From NCBI RefSeq assembly GCF_014596565.1, contig NZ_NOIN01000002.1:1-64000 (forward strand): DNA of 64,000 bases, in the 5' to 3' direction. The position numbers were made by a program, and so were the translations under genes. This DNA is from Pseudomonas sp. PSB18 (GTDB lineage: Bacteria > Pseudomonadota > Gammaproteobacteria > Pseudomonadales > Pseudomonadaceae). Below the pieces are notes generated by a model. The model did no database searches, was not told the origin of the DNA, and saw nothing but the letters and a program-made list of their open reading frames with translations. Shown here piece by piece: positions 9,901 through 20,118 of this stretch (the stretch's first letter is position 1; each line of letters begins with the position of its first letter).

Positions 9901-10548
9901 ATGACTACCCAACGTCACTACTCGCCGATTGACCGCCTGCTGTTGCAAGCCGATGCAGCGATGCGCACGTTGTTGCCTTTCAGTGGCCAACCGTATCGCC
10001 CATCGCCGGCCATCGTACAGCCGGACGCGCAACTGAATGACGAACAGACCCGCCATGTTGCCGGGCTGATGCGCATCAACCACACCGGCGAAGTCTGCGC
10101 CCAGGCGCTGTATCAGGGCCAGGCGCTGACAGCGAAGTTGCCGAAGGTTCGTGAGGCGATGGAGCATGCCGCCGAGGAAGAAGTCGACCATCTGGTCTGG
10201 TGCGAACAGCGCATCCGCCAGCTGGGCAGCCATACCAGCGTGCTGAATCCGCTGTTCTACGGGATGTCATTCGGAATCGGCGCAGTGGCCGGGCTGATCA
10301 GCGATAAGGTCAGCCTCGGTTTCGTTGCGGCGACCGAGCATCAGGTGTGCAAACACCTGAATGAACACCTGGAGCAATTGCCGGTGGAAGATGAAAAGTC
10401 GCGGGCGATCCTGGAACAGATGCGCGAAGATGAAGAGCACCATGCGGAAAGTGCACTGGAGGCAGGTGGTTTCCGCTTTCCGGCACCGGTGAAATTCGGC
10501 ATGAGCCTGCTGGCAAAGGTCATGACCAAGAGCACTTATCGGATCTGA
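9901..10548 (+). CDS. coq7: Ubiquinone hydroxylase Coq7 (demethoxyubiquinone monooxygenase)
   Basis: Di-iron carboxylate monooxygenase adding the C6 hydroxyl in ubiquinone synthesis; membrane-associated. The 215-residue product shows the iron ligands in [28 protein letters not shown] and EDEEHHAE. I chose ATG 9901 (MTTQRHYSP), preceded by GGAGG; ATG 9880 adds seven residues. A strong terminator follows. Confidence 0.95.
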   Translation: MTTQRHYSPIDRLLLQADAAMRTLLPFSGQPYRPSPAIVQPDAQLNDEQTRHVAGLMRINHTGEVCAQALYQGQALTAKLPKVREAMEHAAEEEVDHLVWCEQRIRQLGSHTSVLNPLFYGMSFGIGAVAGLISDKVSLGFVAATEHQVCKHLNEHLEQLPVEDEKSRAILEQMREDEEHHAESALEAGGFRFPAPVKFGMSLLAKVMTKSTYRI

Positions 10549-10580
10549 CAGAAACCTCTCCGTGCCTTGAGGAAACAGAA

Positions 10581-10604
10581 AAGGCGACTTCCGTCGCCTT
10601 TTTT
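10581..10604. terminator. Terminator between coq7 and speD
   Basis: An 8-bp stem AAGGCGAC/GTCGCCTT with TTCC loop is followed by a T-run on the plus strand. An A-run on the other side gives a U-tract for minus-strand speD transcripts, so it serves both convergent genes. Confidence 0.9.
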
Positions 10605-10616
10605 GCACCCGAAATT

Positions 10617-11411
10617 TCAGCGCGGCATGTTGCGTGCGTAGAAGATTTCCAACATCTCATGCTTCACACGCTCTTCCACCTGGTCACGCTGTTCTGCGGA
10701 CAGGTTGCTGGTGGCGTCGCCGAACAGATAGTTATCCAGTTCGAAATCCTTGAGCAGCATCTTGGTGTGGAACAGGTTTTCCTGATACACGTTCACATCG
10801 GTCATCTGATACGCGTCACGGGTGTCTTCGGACAGGTAGTTCTGAATCGAATTGATCTCATGATCGATGAAGTGCTTGTGGCCTTCCACGTCGCGGGTAA
10901 AACCACGCACGCGGTAATCCACGGTCACGATGTCCGAGTCGAACTGGTGGATCAGGAAGTTGAGGGCCTTGAGCGGTGAAATGACGCCACAGGTCGAAAC
11001 ATCGATGTCCACACGGAACGTCGCAATACCGTCTACCGGATGTATTTCCGGGTAGGTGTGCACCGTGATATGGCTCTTGTCGAGGTGGGCCAGGATGATT
11101 TCGGGCAACGGGCCCGGAGACTCTTCGATCTGGCTGTCGGTCGGTGTCACCGGCTCTTCCGAGATCAGAATGGTCACGCTGGCGCCTTGGGGTTCATAGT
11201 CCTGACTGGCTATGTTCAGGATGTTGGCACCAATGATATCGACAACTTCCGTGAGGATCTGCGTGAGGCGCTTGGCGTTGTACTCTTTATTGATGTACTC
11301 GACGTAGGCCTGCTGGTCTTGCGGGGTTTCCGCATAGCAGATGTCATAGATGTTGAAGCTCAAGGTCTTTGTCAGGTTGTTGAAACCATGGAGCTTGAGT
11401 TTGCTTTTCAC
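10617..11411 (-). CDS. speD: S-adenosylmethionine decarboxylase proenzyme
   Basis: Makes decarboxylated SAM, the aminopropyl donor for spermidine. The pyruvoyl enzyme is made by self-cleavage; the expected site is the Lys-Ser bond in [14 protein letters not shown], and [11 protein letters not shown] carries further conserved residues. A GTG start at 11411 gives [12 protein letters not shown] and 264 residues, the usual length of the E. coli/Pseudomonas type. The frame is open to 11483, but the extra 24 residues match nothing known. A 239-bp leader separates it from the OsmC gene upstream. Confidence 0.94.
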   Translation of the reverse strand: MKSKLKLHGFNNLTKTLSFNIYDICYAETPQDQQAYVEYINKEYNAKRLTQILTEVVDIIGANILNIASQDYEPQGASVTILISEEPVTPTDSQIEESPGPLPEIILAHLDKSHITVHTYPEIHPVDGIATFRVDIDVSTCGVISPLKALNFLIHQFDSDIVTVDYRVRGFTRDVEGHKHFIDHEINSIQNYLSEDTRDAYQMTDVNVYQENLFHTKMLLKDFELDNYLFGDATSNLSAEQRDQVEERVKHEMLEIFYARNMPR

Positions 11412-11650
11412 CGTTTGAAAACTCTCTGTGTATTGCGGCCCGGCCGCGTGATCAAGCATGCCCGTCAGATGCGAACGACGCATCTGCGTAGGACGGTTAA
11501 CACCTCTTCGCGATGGCGATTTTGGTTGTCTGTCCAGACAAGCGACCGATCAGGAGATCGGCCACTGCCCTGAAAAAAGTGGCGCATTATGCAGACGTCG
11601 GCTTCTGATCGCCAGAGCTTGCACCGCTTTTATGATGGTTGGATGTCGAT

Positions 11651-12073
11651 TCAACCCAATTCGATGATTTCATAATCGTGGGTGATTTCAACGCCGGCTG
11701 CACCGAGCATGATCGAAGCCGAGCAATATTTCTCGGCGGACAGCTCGATGGCACGCTTGACCTGGGCTTCCTTCAGGGCCCGGCCCTTCACCACGAAGTG
11801 CATGTGGATCTTGGTGAATACCTTCGGGTCTTCGGTGGCGCGCTCCGCTTCCAGGAAGGCCTCACAACTTTCGACAGCCTGGCGCGACTTCTTGAGAATG
11901 CTGACGACGTCGAAGTTACTGCAGCCTCCTACACCCAGCAGGAGCATTTCCATTGGTCGGACACCCAGGTTCCGACCCCCGGCTTCCGGCGGGCCGTCCA
12001 TGACGACCACATGACCGCTGCCCGACTCACCGAGGAACATGGCTTCGCCAGCCCATTGGATGCGTGCCTTCAT
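11651..12073 (-). CDS. OsmC family protein (YhfA-like)
   Basis: OsmC-like fold of peroxiredoxin-related small proteins. The 140-residue product has two conserved cysteines in LGVGGCSNFD and EKYCSASIML and an acidic catalytic-type Glu. In many proteobacteria this subgroup sits beside crp/vfr, as here (divergent from vfr). I chose ATG 12073 (GGAG 8 bp upstream) over a TTG two codons earlier. Substrate unknown. Confidence 0.87.
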   Translation of the reverse strand: MKARIQWAGEAMFLGESGSGHVVVMDGPPEAGGRNLGVRPMEMLLLGVGGCSNFDVVSILKKSRQAVESCEAFLEAERATEDPKVFTKIHMHFVVKGRALKEAQVKRAIELSAEKYCSASIMLGAAGVEITHDYEIIELG

Positions 12074-12309
12074 CGCCAAGACTCCACTGTCTAAAAAAGG
12101 GTCGCCAGCTTAGCACAGCCCCCCGGTATGACAGCCCTTGCCGTAAGTCGCCTGGGACATCTCCACCCAGGTAAATTCTCGAATCAATTGAGAGTGCCTC
12201 TGTTAAGCTGGCGCCCAACCGCTGGCGTATCGCCAGCTCGTAGCGATCTGCCACTCGCTCCCATAAAAAAACCAGACCAACACACCGCGCAGTATTTCGG
12301 GACACAACC

Positions 12310-12954
12310 ATGGTTGCCATTACTCCCACATTCAAGATCAAGAATCTCGACAAGCTCTTGATGCATTGTCAGCGTCGCCGCTATCCAGCCAAGCACAACA
12401 TCATTTGCGCGGGCGACCGTTCCGACACGCTGTTTTTCATCATCAAGGGGTCGGTCACGATTCTGATCGAGGATGACGATGGCCGGGAAATGATCATCGC
12501 TTATCTCAACTCCGGAGACTTCTTCGGAGAGTTGGGGTTGTTCGAACAGGCGGGTAAGGAGCAGGAACGCAGCGCCTGGGTGCGGAGCAAGATCGAATGT
12601 GAAGTCGCGGAAATCAGCTATGGCAAATTCAGGGAGTTGTCCCTGCAAGATCCCGATATTCTTTACGTACTTAGCGGACAAATCGCCCAGCGTCTGCGTA
12701 ATACCACCCGCAAGGTAGGCGACCTCGCCTTCTTCGACGTGACCGGTCGCGTCGCCCGTTGCCTGCTTGAACTGTGCAAGCAGCCCGATGCCATGACGCA
12801 CCCCGACGGCATGCAGATCAAGGTCACCCGGCAGGAAATCGGTCGGATCGTCGGTTGTTCAAGGGAGATGGTCGGTCGTGTTCTCAAGGATCTGGAGGAA
12901 CGCAACCTGGTCAATGTCAAGGGCAAGACCATGGTGGTGTTCGGAACACGCTAG
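12310..12954 (+). CDS. vfr: CRP-family regulator Vfr
   Basis: cAMP receptor-type transcription factor; in Pseudomonas Vfr controls virulence, motility and quorum sensing. The 214-residue product has an N-terminal cyclic-nucleotide domain with the phosphate cassette [11 protein letters not shown] (glycines, Glu and Arg retained further on as RSAW), a dimer helix, and a C-terminal helix-turn-helix ([22 protein letters not shown]). The length equals P. aeruginosa Vfr. Its stop codon shares the CTAG tetranucleotide with the convergent lipoate-ligase gene. About 230 bp separate it from the divergent OsmC gene; no CRP site stood out by eye. Confidence 0.95.
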   Translation: MVAITPTFKIKNLDKLLMHCQRRRYPAKHNIICAGDRSDTLFFIIKGSVTILIEDDDGREMIIAYLNSGDFFGELGLFEQAGKEQERSAWVRSKIECEVAEISYGKFRELSLQDPDILYVLSGQIAQRLRNTTRKVGDLAFFDVTGRVARCLLELCKQPDAMTHPDGMQIKVTRQEIGRIVGCSREMVGRVLKDLEERNLVNVKGKTMVVFGTR

Positions 12955-13646
12955 ACCAGCGCGCGGAGTAAGTCCCGATAAAGCCCCTCGAGTCGCTCCA
13001 GCGCGTGGGGGGCGGGGAATTTCTCATGCAGGGCGATGTGGCTCCCGGCACGCACGCGTTGTTCCAGACCGCAGGCTTCATTGAAGCGGTTGACCGCAGC
13101 GACCATCGATTCGCGTTCGTCTTCCAGCAACAGCGCCCCGTGCACCAGACCTACCGGGCGTTGCCCACCCTTGCTCTGGCGCCAACGCTGAGCGGTGCCG
13201 ACCATTTTCCGGCCGTCGAGATTGACGTTGAATCGCCCGTCGCAAAACGCTCCGTCCACCTCGCCCAACGAAGCCACACCGCCCAGTTCATCCAGCAACT
13301 GGCAGATGGGGTCGCACAATCGGCGATACGCGGTTTCGATCCGGCCGTGGTCGCCTTCGCTGCGGGGCGGTGCGTAGACCAGTGCGATATTGACGGTCGC
13401 GGCCGATTGCGGCACTGGCTCGCCACCGGTTTCGCGCAGCAGTACAGGCCAGCCGTTGGCAGCCGAAACTTCGCAGGCGAGTTCGAACCCCGGCAGGCGA
13501 CTCAAACGGCGCGGCATCACCAACGCACGGTCATTGGGTCGCCAGAACAGCAGGCCAGATTCGGCATCGCCCGCGCAGATGCTGGCCAACAGTTCCTGTT
13601 CGGCTTGCAGGCCAGCTTCGACGCAAAGAGAGATCACCGACGGCAT
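12951..13646 (-). CDS. Lipoate/biotin protein ligase family protein
   Basis: Predicted acyl-ligase fold of the BPL_LplA_LipB family. The 231-residue product shows [15 protein letters not shown] near residue 33, corresponding to the lipoate-ligase RR motif region, and a [22 protein letters not shown] segment with the conserved GRK(M/V)xG Lys. Short for a full two-domain LplA, it resembles single-domain LplA-like proteins. It ends on the same CTAG as vfr and begins 4 bp downstream of trpC on the same strand, so it is probably cotranscribed at the end of trpGDC. Substrate uncertain. Confidence 0.8.
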   Translation of the reverse strand: MPSVISLCVEAGLQAEQELLASICAGDAESGLLFWRPNDRALVMPRRLSRLPGFELACEVSAANGWPVLLRETGGEPVPQSAATVNIALVYAPPRSEGDHGRIETAYRRLCDPICQLLDELGGVASLGEVDGAFCDGRFNVNLDGRKMVGTAQRWRQSKGGQRPVGLVHGALLLEDERESMVAAVNRFNEACGLEQRVRAGSHIALHEKFPAPHALERLEGLYRDLLRALV

Positions 13647-13650
13647 CGGA

Positions 13651-14487
13651 TCAATCCAGCGCCGAACCCGTCACCGGAGTACCCCGCTCGGGGAAGAACA
13701 GCCGCTGCAACTCAGTCCCCGGACTTTCAGCCCGCATGAACGCCTCGCCCACCAGGAACGAGTACACGTCGCTGACTTCCATCAGTTCGACATCGGCCCG
13801 ATTGAGAATGCCACTCTCGGTGATGACCAAGCGATCACGGGGGATACGCGGCAACAGGTCCAAGGTGGTTTCCAGGCTGACTTCAAAGGTATGCAGGTTG
13901 CGGTTGTTTACGCCGACCAGCCTGGTATCGAGGGTTTTCAGGGCTCGCTCCAGCTCGTCTCCATCATGCACTTCAACCAGCACATCCAGCCCTACATCCT
14001 TGGCGACGGAGGCCAGTTCGGCCATTTTCACGTCGTCCAGCGCGGAGACGATCAACAGCACACAGTCGGCACCCAGGGCTCGGGCTTCTACGATCTGATA
14101 GGGATCGACCATGAAATCCTTGCGGATCACCGGCAGCTTGCACGCCGCACGTGCCTGCTTCAGGTAGTCGTCGTGACCTTGGAAAAAATCGATATCGGTC
14201 AGCACCGAAAGGCAAGTCGCACCGCCCTTCTCGTAGCTGCGAGCGATGTCGGCCGGCACGAAGTGCTCCCGGATTACACCCTTGCTCGGAGAAGCCTTCT
14301 TGATTTCGGCAATCACGGCAGGATGCTTTTTCTTCGCCTGATTGATCAGTGCGCTGGCAAAGCCACGGGGAGCATCCGCCGTTCGCGCCAGGGTTTCCAA
14401 CTCGGCCAGACCGATCCTAGCCCTGCGCTCGGCCACTTCCTCAGCCTTGCGAGTCAGAATTTTCTCCAAAACCGTTGGCACGCTCAT
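13651..14487 (-). CDS. trpC: Indole-3-glycerol phosphate synthase
   Basis: Converts CdRP to indole-3-glycerol phosphate in tryptophan synthesis. The 278-residue TIM-barrel protein shows [37 protein letters not shown] and ITESGIL, all expected active-site strands. It overlaps trpD by 4 bp (ATGA), so the two are translationally coupled. It is monofunctional, without a fused TrpF. Confidence 0.97.
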   Translation of the reverse strand: MSVPTVLEKILTRKAEEVAERRARIGLAELETLARTADAPRGFASALINQAKKKHPAVIAEIKKASPSKGVIREHFVPADIARSYEKGGATCLSVLTDIDFFQGHDDYLKQARAACKLPVIRKDFMVDPYQIVEARALGADCVLLIVSALDDVKMAELASVAKDVGLDVLVEVHDGDELERALKTLDTRLVGVNNRNLHTFEVSLETTLDLLPRIPRDRLVITESGILNRADVELMEVSDVYSFLVGEAFMRAESPGTELQRLFFPERGTPVTGSALD

Positions 14488-15533
14488 CCTTCGTTCTCCA
14501 CTTTGAATACGGCTGTAAAGGCGCCCAGCTCTTCCAGCTTCTCCCGAGCCAGGCCGGTATGCAATGCATCATGGGCCAGTTCCACGCCTTGTTTGAGGCT
14601 GCTGGCCTGGTCGGCGGCGTACAACGCAGCACCGGCGTTGAGCACAATCATTTCTGCGGCCTTCTGGCCATTCTCGGTCTTGCGACGCCCCAAGGCATCA
14701 CGGATCAGCTCCAGCGACTGGGCCGGTCCATCCACCGCCAGGCCGTGCAGACTCTGGCTCTTCATACCCAGGTCTTCAGGTTCGACCCAGTATTCGCTGA
14801 TCTGGTCATTTTTTAGTTCAGCCACGAAAGTCGGCGCTGCCAGGCTGAACTCGTCCAGGCCGTCTTTCGAATGAACCACCAGGACATGCTTGCTACCCAA
14901 GCGTTGCAGGACCTCCGCCAACGGCCGGCACAACGCCTGGCTGAACACGCCGACCACCTGATGTTTCACGCCGGCCGGATTCGTAAGCGGGCCGAGCATG
15001 TTGAACAGGGTACGCAGACCCAGGTCACGACGCGGTGCGGCGGCATGTTTCATGGCTTGGTGATGGGTCTGGGCAAACATGAAGCCGATGCCCACGTTAT
15101 CGATGCAACGCGCCACCTGGACCGGCGTCAGGTTCAGGTAGATGCCGGCCGCTTCCAGCAAGTCGGCACTGCCGCTCTTGCCCGAGACCGCCCGGTTGCC
15201 GTGCTTGGCGACGGTGCAACCGGCAGCCGCGACGACGAAGGCCGAGGCTGTGGACACGTTGAAGATATTGGCGCCATCACCGCCAGTACCCACCACATCC
15301 ACCACGCCGTCCAGAGTCTTGAGTTCGACCTTGTCCGCCAACTCGCGCATCACCGAGACCGCACCAACGATTTCGTCGATGCTTTCACTCTTCATGCGCA
15401 TGGCCATCATGAATGCGCCAATCTGCGCATCCGTGCACTGTCCGGTCATGATTTCGCGCATCACGTCGCGCATCTCGTCGGTGCTCAGGTCGAGATGACC
15501 AACGATACGACCCAGGGCTGTCTTGATATCCAT
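14484..15533 (-). CDS. trpD: Anthranilate phosphoribosyltransferase
   Basis: Transfers phosphoribose from PRPP to anthranilate. The 349-residue product contains the PRPP-binding [14 protein letters not shown] motif and [19 protein letters not shown]. It sits 9 bp downstream of trpG and overlaps trpC. The length is normal for TrpD without fused TrpG. Confidence 0.97.
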   Translation of the reverse strand: MDIKTALGRIVGHLDLSTDEMRDVMREIMTGQCTDAQIGAFMMAMRMKSESIDEIVGAVSVMRELADKVELKTLDGVVDVVGTGGDGANIFNVSTASAFVVAAAGCTVAKHGNRAVSGKSGSADLLEAAGIYLNLTPVQVARCIDNVGIGFMFAQTHHQAMKHAAAPRRDLGLRTLFNMLGPLTNPAGVKHQVVGVFSQALCRPLAEVLQRLGSKHVLVVHSKDGLDEFSLAAPTFVAELKNDQISEYWVEPEDLGMKSQSLHGLAVDGPAQSLELIRDALGRRKTENGQKAAEMIVLNAGAALYAADQASSLKQGVELAHDALHTGLAREKLEELGAFTAVFKVENEG

Positions 15534-15542
15534 GGAAAGTCC

Positions 15543-16136
15543 TTAGCGCGTGCCGCCGGTTTGTTTGAGGAAGTTGGCGAACAGTTCGTGGCCCTGTTCG
15601 GTAAGAATGGACTCGGGGTGGAACTGCACACCCTCGATGTTCAACGTCTTGTGGCGCAACCCCATGATTTCGTCCACCGAACCGTCTTCCAACTGGGTCC
15701 AGGCGGTCAGTTCCAGGCAGTCCGGCAGAGTTTCGCGCTTGACGATCAGGGAGTGATAGCGGGTGACGGTGAGCGGACGGTTCAGGCCTTCGAACACACC
15801 CTTGTCTTCATGAAATACCGGACTGGTCTTGCCGTGCATGACCTGCCGGGCCCGCACCACATCGCCGCCGAAGGCCTGGCCGATCGATTGATGACCCAGG
15901 CAGACGCCCAGGATGGGCAATTTGCCGGCGAAATACTTGATGGCTTCGATGGAGACGCCCGCTTCGGTCGGCGTGCACGGGCCTGGCGAAACCACAATGC
16001 GCTCAGGCTTGAGGGCTTCAATCTCGGCAATGGTCAATTCGTCGTTGCGCACGACCTTCACCTCGGAGCCCAGCTCGCCGAGGTACTGCACAACGTTGTA
16101 GGTAAAGGAGTCGTAGTTATCGATCATCAGCAACAT
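15543..16136 (-). CDS. trpG: Anthranilate synthase glutamine amidotransferase subunit
   Basis: Supplies ammonia to TrpE. The 197-residue class I amidotransferase has the oxyanion strand [11 protein letters not shown], the nucleophile Cys in [10 protein letters not shown], and the catalytic His/Glu in GVQFHPESI. It is the first structural gene of trpGDC and lies behind a 160-nt leader that follows a short Trp-rich ORF. Its partner trpE is encoded 2.4 kb away in a separate unit. Confidence 0.96.
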   Translation of the reverse strand: MLLMIDNYDSFTYNVVQYLGELGSEVKVVRNDELTIAEIEALKPERIVVSPGPCTPTEAGVSIEAIKYFAGKLPILGVCLGHQSIGQAFGGDVVRARQVMHGKTSPVFHEDKGVFEGLNRPLTVTRYHSLIVKRETLPDCLELTAWTQLEDGSVDEIMGLRHKTLNIEGVQFHPESILTEQGHELFANFLKQTGGTR

Positions 16137-16274
16137 GGCGTAAGCAACCTATTGAATTCACTGACTTTAAATACAGCCTTCGAGAAGAACCCGCACGGTA
16201 CTGCGCTTGGCCGGGCAAATCGTGCGCCAGCGAAACGGCTTTCAAGCGGGTAAAGAAGGCAAATCGGTACAGGT

Positions 16275-16287
16275 CCGGCAAGGCCGG
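16275..16287 (-). promoter_or_regulatory. Hairpin after the trpGDC leader ORF
   Basis: On the minus strand CCGGC-CTT-GCCGG forms a 5-bp stem starting exactly 10 nt after the leader stop codon. A looser second pairing (CGCACG with CGTGCG, 16192-16226) followed by GGTTCTTCT lies further down and is a candidate terminator. No classical stem with a long U-tract is evident in the 161-nt leader. Confidence 0.45.
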
Positions 16288-16297
16288 CAGAGAACGG

Positions 16298-16384
16298 TCA
16301 GGCGCGCCAACGCCAACGGGCGTGAGCCTTGATCATTTGATCCAGAAGTTTGCTGACAATCGACACGGGGGAAGTCTCGTTCAT
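16298..16384 (-). CDS. Putative trpGDC leader peptide (28 residues)
   Basis: A short minus-strand frame, MNETSPVSIV...ARWRWRA, ends with two Trp codons separated by one Arg codon and followed by Arg-Ala-stop. Its last 17 residues match 11 of 17 in the C-terminus of Gph, the gene upstream of trpE. It lies directly upstream of trpG, and a GC-rich hairpin begins 10 nt after its stop. This is the arrangement of a transcription-attenuation leader peptide. Attenuation of trpE and trpGDC has been reported in P. putida through miaA mutants (recalled, not checked). The ribosome binding site is weak (GGA 4 bp before the ATG). Too short for normal gene callers. Confidence 0.72.
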   Translation of the reverse strand: MNETSPVSIVSKLLDQMIKAHARWRWRA

Positions 16385-16538
16385 ACGTTCCGGCACAGTA
16401 GCTTAGCTGGGCGGAGCGCGCAATATGAGCGACCCGAAGGGCTTACAAACAATCGCAACGTTCCGGATGGATGGCCGAACGCAAACAGTCTGGCGCTGTC
16501 GTTACTCCAACAATGACAAGACAAAACGGACTTTGCCC

Positions 16539-18437
16539 ATGATCAGACAAACATTGCTCATACCCGTCACCGCTTGCCTGCTGACGCTGGCCGGCACCCA
16601 CGTAAACGCAGCCCCCTATTCCAGCTTCATCGTCTTCGGCGACAGCCTCAACGACGCCGGTCAGCTCACCGACCCCGACGGGCCGGCCGGGGCCACCCGA
16701 CGCTTTACCAACCGCACCGGCCCGGTTTACCTGGATGGCAGCGGCGAGGTCTATTCCGCCAACGCCACTCAACTGCTCGGTGGACGGTTGGGCTACTCCG
16801 CGGATGAAACCGCCGCCTCCACCTCGGCGGCCCGTGCCGGTGCCGGCCTGGCGGACGGCAACAACTGGGCCGTGGGTGGCTACCGCACCGATCAGATTCT
16901 CGATTCGATCACCAGCGTTTCCGATACCGGCGAACGTAGCCGAGCCGGTTACCTGGCCAACGGGCTGCGCGCCGACCCGAATGCGTTGTATTACATTTCC
17001 GGTGGCGGCAACGATTTTCTCCAGGGCCGGGTGTTGACCCCCCGCCAGGCGCAGGACGCCGCGAACCGCCTGGCCGACAGTGTTCAGACGCTGCAAACGG
17101 CGGGCGCCCGATATGTCATGGTCTGGCTGCTGCCCGACCTCGGCCTGACACCAGCCTTGAATGGCACCCCCTTGCAGAATGCCGTCTCGCAACTCAGCAA
17201 CCAGTTCAACCAGCAGTTGATTACCCGACTGCAAGGTATCGACGCCGAAGTCATTCCACTGAATGTTCCACTGCTACTGCAGGAAAGCTTCGCCGATCCC
17301 GCGCGATTCGGCTTTGCCAGTGGTACGAACCTCGTCGCGACCTGCTTCAGCGGCAATGGCTGCGCCGAAAACACCACCTATGGCATCCACAGCGCCACAC
17401 CCGATCCGAGCAAACTGGTCTACAACGACTCGGTCCACCCCACCGAAGCCGGACAGAAGCTGATCGCCGACTATGCCTACTCCCTGCTCTCAGCGCCGTG
17501 GGAACTGACATTGCTGCCCGAAATGGCCCATTCGACGCTTCGAGCCCACCAGGATGAACTGCGCAACCAATGGCAATCCGACTGGGACAGCTGGCAGTCG
17601 GTCGGCCAGTGGCGAGCGATCGTCGCGGGCGGCGGCCAGCATCTGGACATGGACAGCCAGAGCAACAGCGCCAGCGGCAACGGCAGTGGCCAGAGCCTGA
17701 ATATCGGAGGCAGTTATCGCCTCAGCGAAGCCTGGCGCGTGGGGGTGGCCACCGGTTTCTATCGCCAGGACATGGAAGCAGGGCATAACGATTCGGACTA
17801 CAGGCTAAACAGCTACCTGGCGACCGCATTCGCCCAATTCCAGCAAAATCGCTGGTGGGCTGACGCAGCGCTGACCGGCGGCAAGCTCGACTACGACAAC
17901 CTGGAACGCAAGTTCGACCTGGGCGCCAGCGAGGCCCAGGAAAAAGGCGATGCCGACGGCCGTCTCTGGGCGTTCAGCAGTCGTCTGGGCTATGACATTG
18001 CCCGGCCCGGCAGTGAATGGCACCTGTCACCGTTCATCAGCGCCGATTATGCGAAGGTGGAAGTCGACGGCTATTCCGAGAAGAGCGGCCGCTCCACGGC
18101 CCTGACGTTCGATGACCAGACCCGCGACTCGAAACGCCTGGGCATTGGCTTACAGGGCAAATACAACTTCACTCGCCAGACCCAGGTGTTTGGTGAATAT
18201 GCCCACGAACGTGAGTATGAAGATGACACGCAGAAGGTGAACATTGCCCTCAACAGCCTGCCGGCCAACGACTTCACGCTTGAAGGCTACACGCCACAGA
18301 GCCACCTGAATCGCCTGAGCCTGGGGATCAGCCACAAGTTGACCAACGACCTGGCGCTGCGGGGCGGCTATACATTACGCAAAGATGATGATTTCACCCA
18401 GCAAGGAGTGAATGTAGGGGTCAGCTTGGACTTTTGA
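16539..18437 (+). CDS. estA: Autotransporter GDSL esterase (EstA/EstP)
   Basis: Outer-membrane-anchored esterase. The 632-residue protein has a signal peptide ([19 protein letters not shown], cleaved near VNAAP), a GDSL passenger with FGDSLNDAG (catalytic Ser), GGGNDF, and DSVHPTEAG carrying the Asp/His pair, and a C-terminal beta-barrel of about 270 residues ending in an aromatic residue (VSLDF). The frame is open to 16425, but ATG 16539 begins the signal peptide. It sits between trpE and trpG on the opposite strand, as recalled for estP in P. putida. In P. aeruginosa EstA supports rhamnolipid production and motility; that role here is inference. Confidence 0.93.
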   Translation: MIRQTLLIPVTACLLTLAGTHVNAAPYSSFIVFGDSLNDAGQLTDPDGPAGATRRFTNRTGPVYLDGSGEVYSANATQLLGGRLGYSADETAASTSAARAGAGLADGNNWAVGGYRTDQILDSITSVSDTGERSRAGYLANGLRADPNALYYISGGGNDFLQGRVLTPRQAQDAANRLADSVQTLQTAGARYVMVWLLPDLGLTPALNGTPLQNAVSQLSNQFNQQLITRLQGIDAEVIPLNVPLLLQESFADPARFGFASGTNLVATCFSGNGCAENTTYGIHSATPDPSKLVYNDSVHPTEAGQKLIADYAYSLLSAPWELTLLPEMAHSTLRAHQDELRNQWQSDWDSWQSVGQWRAIVAGGGQHLDMDSQSNSASGNGSGQSLNIGGSYRLSEAWRVGVATGFYRQDMEAGHNDSDYRLNSYLATAFAQFQQNRWWADAALTGGKLDYDNLERKFDLGASEAQEKGDADGRLWAFSSRLGYDIARPGSEWHLSPFISADYAKVEVDGYSEKSGRSTALTFDDQTRDSKRLGIGLQGKYNFTRQTQVFGEYAHEREYEDDTQKVNIALNSLPANDFTLEGYTPQSHLNRLSLGISHKLTNDLALRGGYTLRKDDDFTQQGVNVGVSLDF

Positions 18438-18447
18438 TCGAGGAACC

Positions 18448-18537
18448 TGTGGGAGCGAGCCTGCTCGCGATGGCGGCACATCAGACACATTGTCTTGGAA
18501 TGTGCCGCCGTCAATCGCGAGCAGGCTCGCTCCCACA
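18448..18537. repeat. REPIN (paired REP sequences)
   Basis: Two inverted REP copies (TGTGGGAGCGAGCCTGCTCG and its reverse complement) flank a partly palindromic centre, forming a 90-bp hairpin. It lies between convergent estA and trpE, and may act as their terminator. Confidence 0.93.
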
Positions 18538-18566
18538 GTGATTGTGGCTCACAGATGCAGGTGAAC

Positions 18567-20048
18567 TCAGTCGTTCGAGGTTTGCTCGGCCAGTGCTACG
18601 GCACGGAACATCGCCCGGCGCTTGTTCAGGGTTTCCTCCCATTCCAGCACCGGTACCGAATCGGCAACGATGCCGCCACCGGCCTGCACATGGAGTTCGC
18701 CGTTCTTGATCACCGCAGTGCGGATGGCAATGGCGGTGTCCATGTTGCCGTTCCAGGCGAAATAACCCACGGCACCACCGTATACACCACGCTTGACCGG
18801 TTCCAGTTCGTCGATGATTTCCATCGCGCGGATTTTCGGCGCGCCGGACAAGGTCCCCGCCGGCAGGATCGCCCGCAAGGCGTCCATCGCCGTCAGCCCG
18901 GCCTTCAACTGGCCGGTGACGTTCGACACGATGTGCATCACGTTGGAGTAACGTTCGATGACCATCTTCTCGGTGAGCTTCACCGAGCCGACCTCCGAAA
19001 CCCGCCCGGTGTCGTTGCGGCCCAGGTCGATCAGCATCAGGTGCTCGGCGATTTCCTTGGCATCCGACAACAGGTCCTCTTCCAGCGCCCGATCCGCCTC
19101 CTCCGTGGCGCCACGAGGGCGGGTACCGGCAATCGGTCGCACGGTGATCAGGTTGTCCTCGACCCGCACCAGCACTTCCGGCGAACTGCCCACGACGTGG
19201 AAATCACCAAAATTGAAGAAATACATGTAAGGCGTCGGGTTGAAGCAGCGCAATGCCCGGTACAAATCGATGGGCGCGGCCTTGAAGTCGATGGACATCC
19301 GTTGCGACGGCACCACCTGCATGCAGTCGCCCGCCAGGATGTACTCCTTGATGGTATCGACGGCCCTTTCGTAATCGGCCTGGGTAAAGCTGGAACGGAA
19401 CACCGGATCAGCGGCCGCCTGCTTGCTGAAATCCAGCCCCGGCCGCGGGGTAATCGGCTGACGGAGTTTTTCCAACAGCGCCTGCAGGCTTTTCTGACCT
19501 TGTTCGTAGGCATCGTCCTGGGAAGGATCCGCCAGGACAATCGCGTGCATCTTGCCGGCGAGGTTGTCGAAGACTACCACCGCATCGGAAACCATCAGCA
19601 GGATGTCCGGCACGCCCAAGGGGTCCGGGTTCGGGCAGGTGCCCAGGCGTTTTTCCACATAGCGCACGCAGTCGTAGCCGAAATACCCCACCAGGCCACC
19701 GTTGAAACGCGGCAGGCCGGGGATGGTCGGCACGTTGTAGCGGGCCTTGAAGGTTTCGACGAAGGCCAGTGGGTCTTCGACTTCGTGGCTTTCGATCTCG
19801 ACGCCGTCGTGGGTCACGCTGATGCGATGGTCATGGACCCGCAGCACCGTGCGGCATGGCAGGCCGATGATGGAATAACGGCCCCATTTCTCACCACCCT
19901 GCACCGACTCGAGCAAGTAGGAGTTGGGCTGGTCGGCCAGCTTGAGGTAGATCGACAGAGGGGTGTCGAAGTCGGCCAGGGTTTCGCAGGCGAGCGGGAT
20001 ACGGTTGTAGCCGGCAGTGGCCAGGCGCAGGAATTCTTCGCGGATCAT
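18567..20048 (-). CDS. trpE: Anthranilate synthase component I
   Basis: Converts chorismate to anthranilate with TrpG. The 493-residue product has the N-terminal tryptophan-feedback site region (LLESVQGG), and the chorismate-binding core with PFVEPVSQR-type strand [27 protein letters not shown] and [14 protein letters not shown]. The start at 20048 lies only 70 bp after the gph stop on the same strand, and a short hairpin falls in that gap. Expression is probably linked to translation of the gph 3' end (see findings). Confidence 0.97.
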   Translation of the reverse strand: MIREEFLRLATAGYNRIPLACETLADFDTPLSIYLKLADQPNSYLLESVQGGEKWGRYSIIGLPCRTVLRVHDHRISVTHDGVEIESHEVEDPLAFVETFKARYNVPTIPGLPRFNGGLVGYFGYDCVRYVEKRLGTCPNPDPLGVPDILLMVSDAVVVFDNLAGKMHAIVLADPSQDDAYEQGQKSLQALLEKLRQPITPRPGLDFSKQAAADPVFRSSFTQADYERAVDTIKEYILAGDCMQVVPSQRMSIDFKAAPIDLYRALRCFNPTPYMYFFNFGDFHVVGSSPEVLVRVEDNLITVRPIAGTRPRGATEEADRALEEDLLSDAKEIAEHLMLIDLGRNDTGRVSEVGSVKLTEKMVIERYSNVMHIVSNVTGQLKAGLTAMDALRAILPAGTLSGAPKIRAMEIIDELEPVKRGVYGGAVGYFAWNGNMDTAIAIRTAVIKNGELHVQAGGGIVADSVPVLEWEETLNKRRAMFRAVALAEQTSND

Positions 20049-20094
20049 GGGGTGCCTCGTGGCAAGAGGAGCTGACAGTCAGGTATGCAAACGC

Positions 20095-20108
20095 GCCGGA
20101 TAACCGGC
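20095..20108 (-). promoter_or_regulatory. Hairpin between gph and trpE
   Basis: On the minus strand GCCGG-TTAT-CCGGC starts exactly 10 nt after the gph stop and is followed by GCGTTTG. Its 3' GGCGCG could instead pair with CGCGCC in the last gph codons (the Trp-Arg-Ala-stop stretch), so two exclusive structures are possible. The same layout occurs upstream of trpG. Confidence 0.45.
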
Positions 20109-20118
20109 CAGGATCAAG

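Noticed and set aside
14871..16253. 460-codon plus-strand frame across trpD and trpG
   Set aside because: Antisense shadow of two well-supported genes, with His/Gln-rich nonsense composition.
18495..20075. 526-codon plus-strand frame antisense to trpE
   Set aside because: Exact antisense of trpE and it begins in a REPIN; no domain seen.
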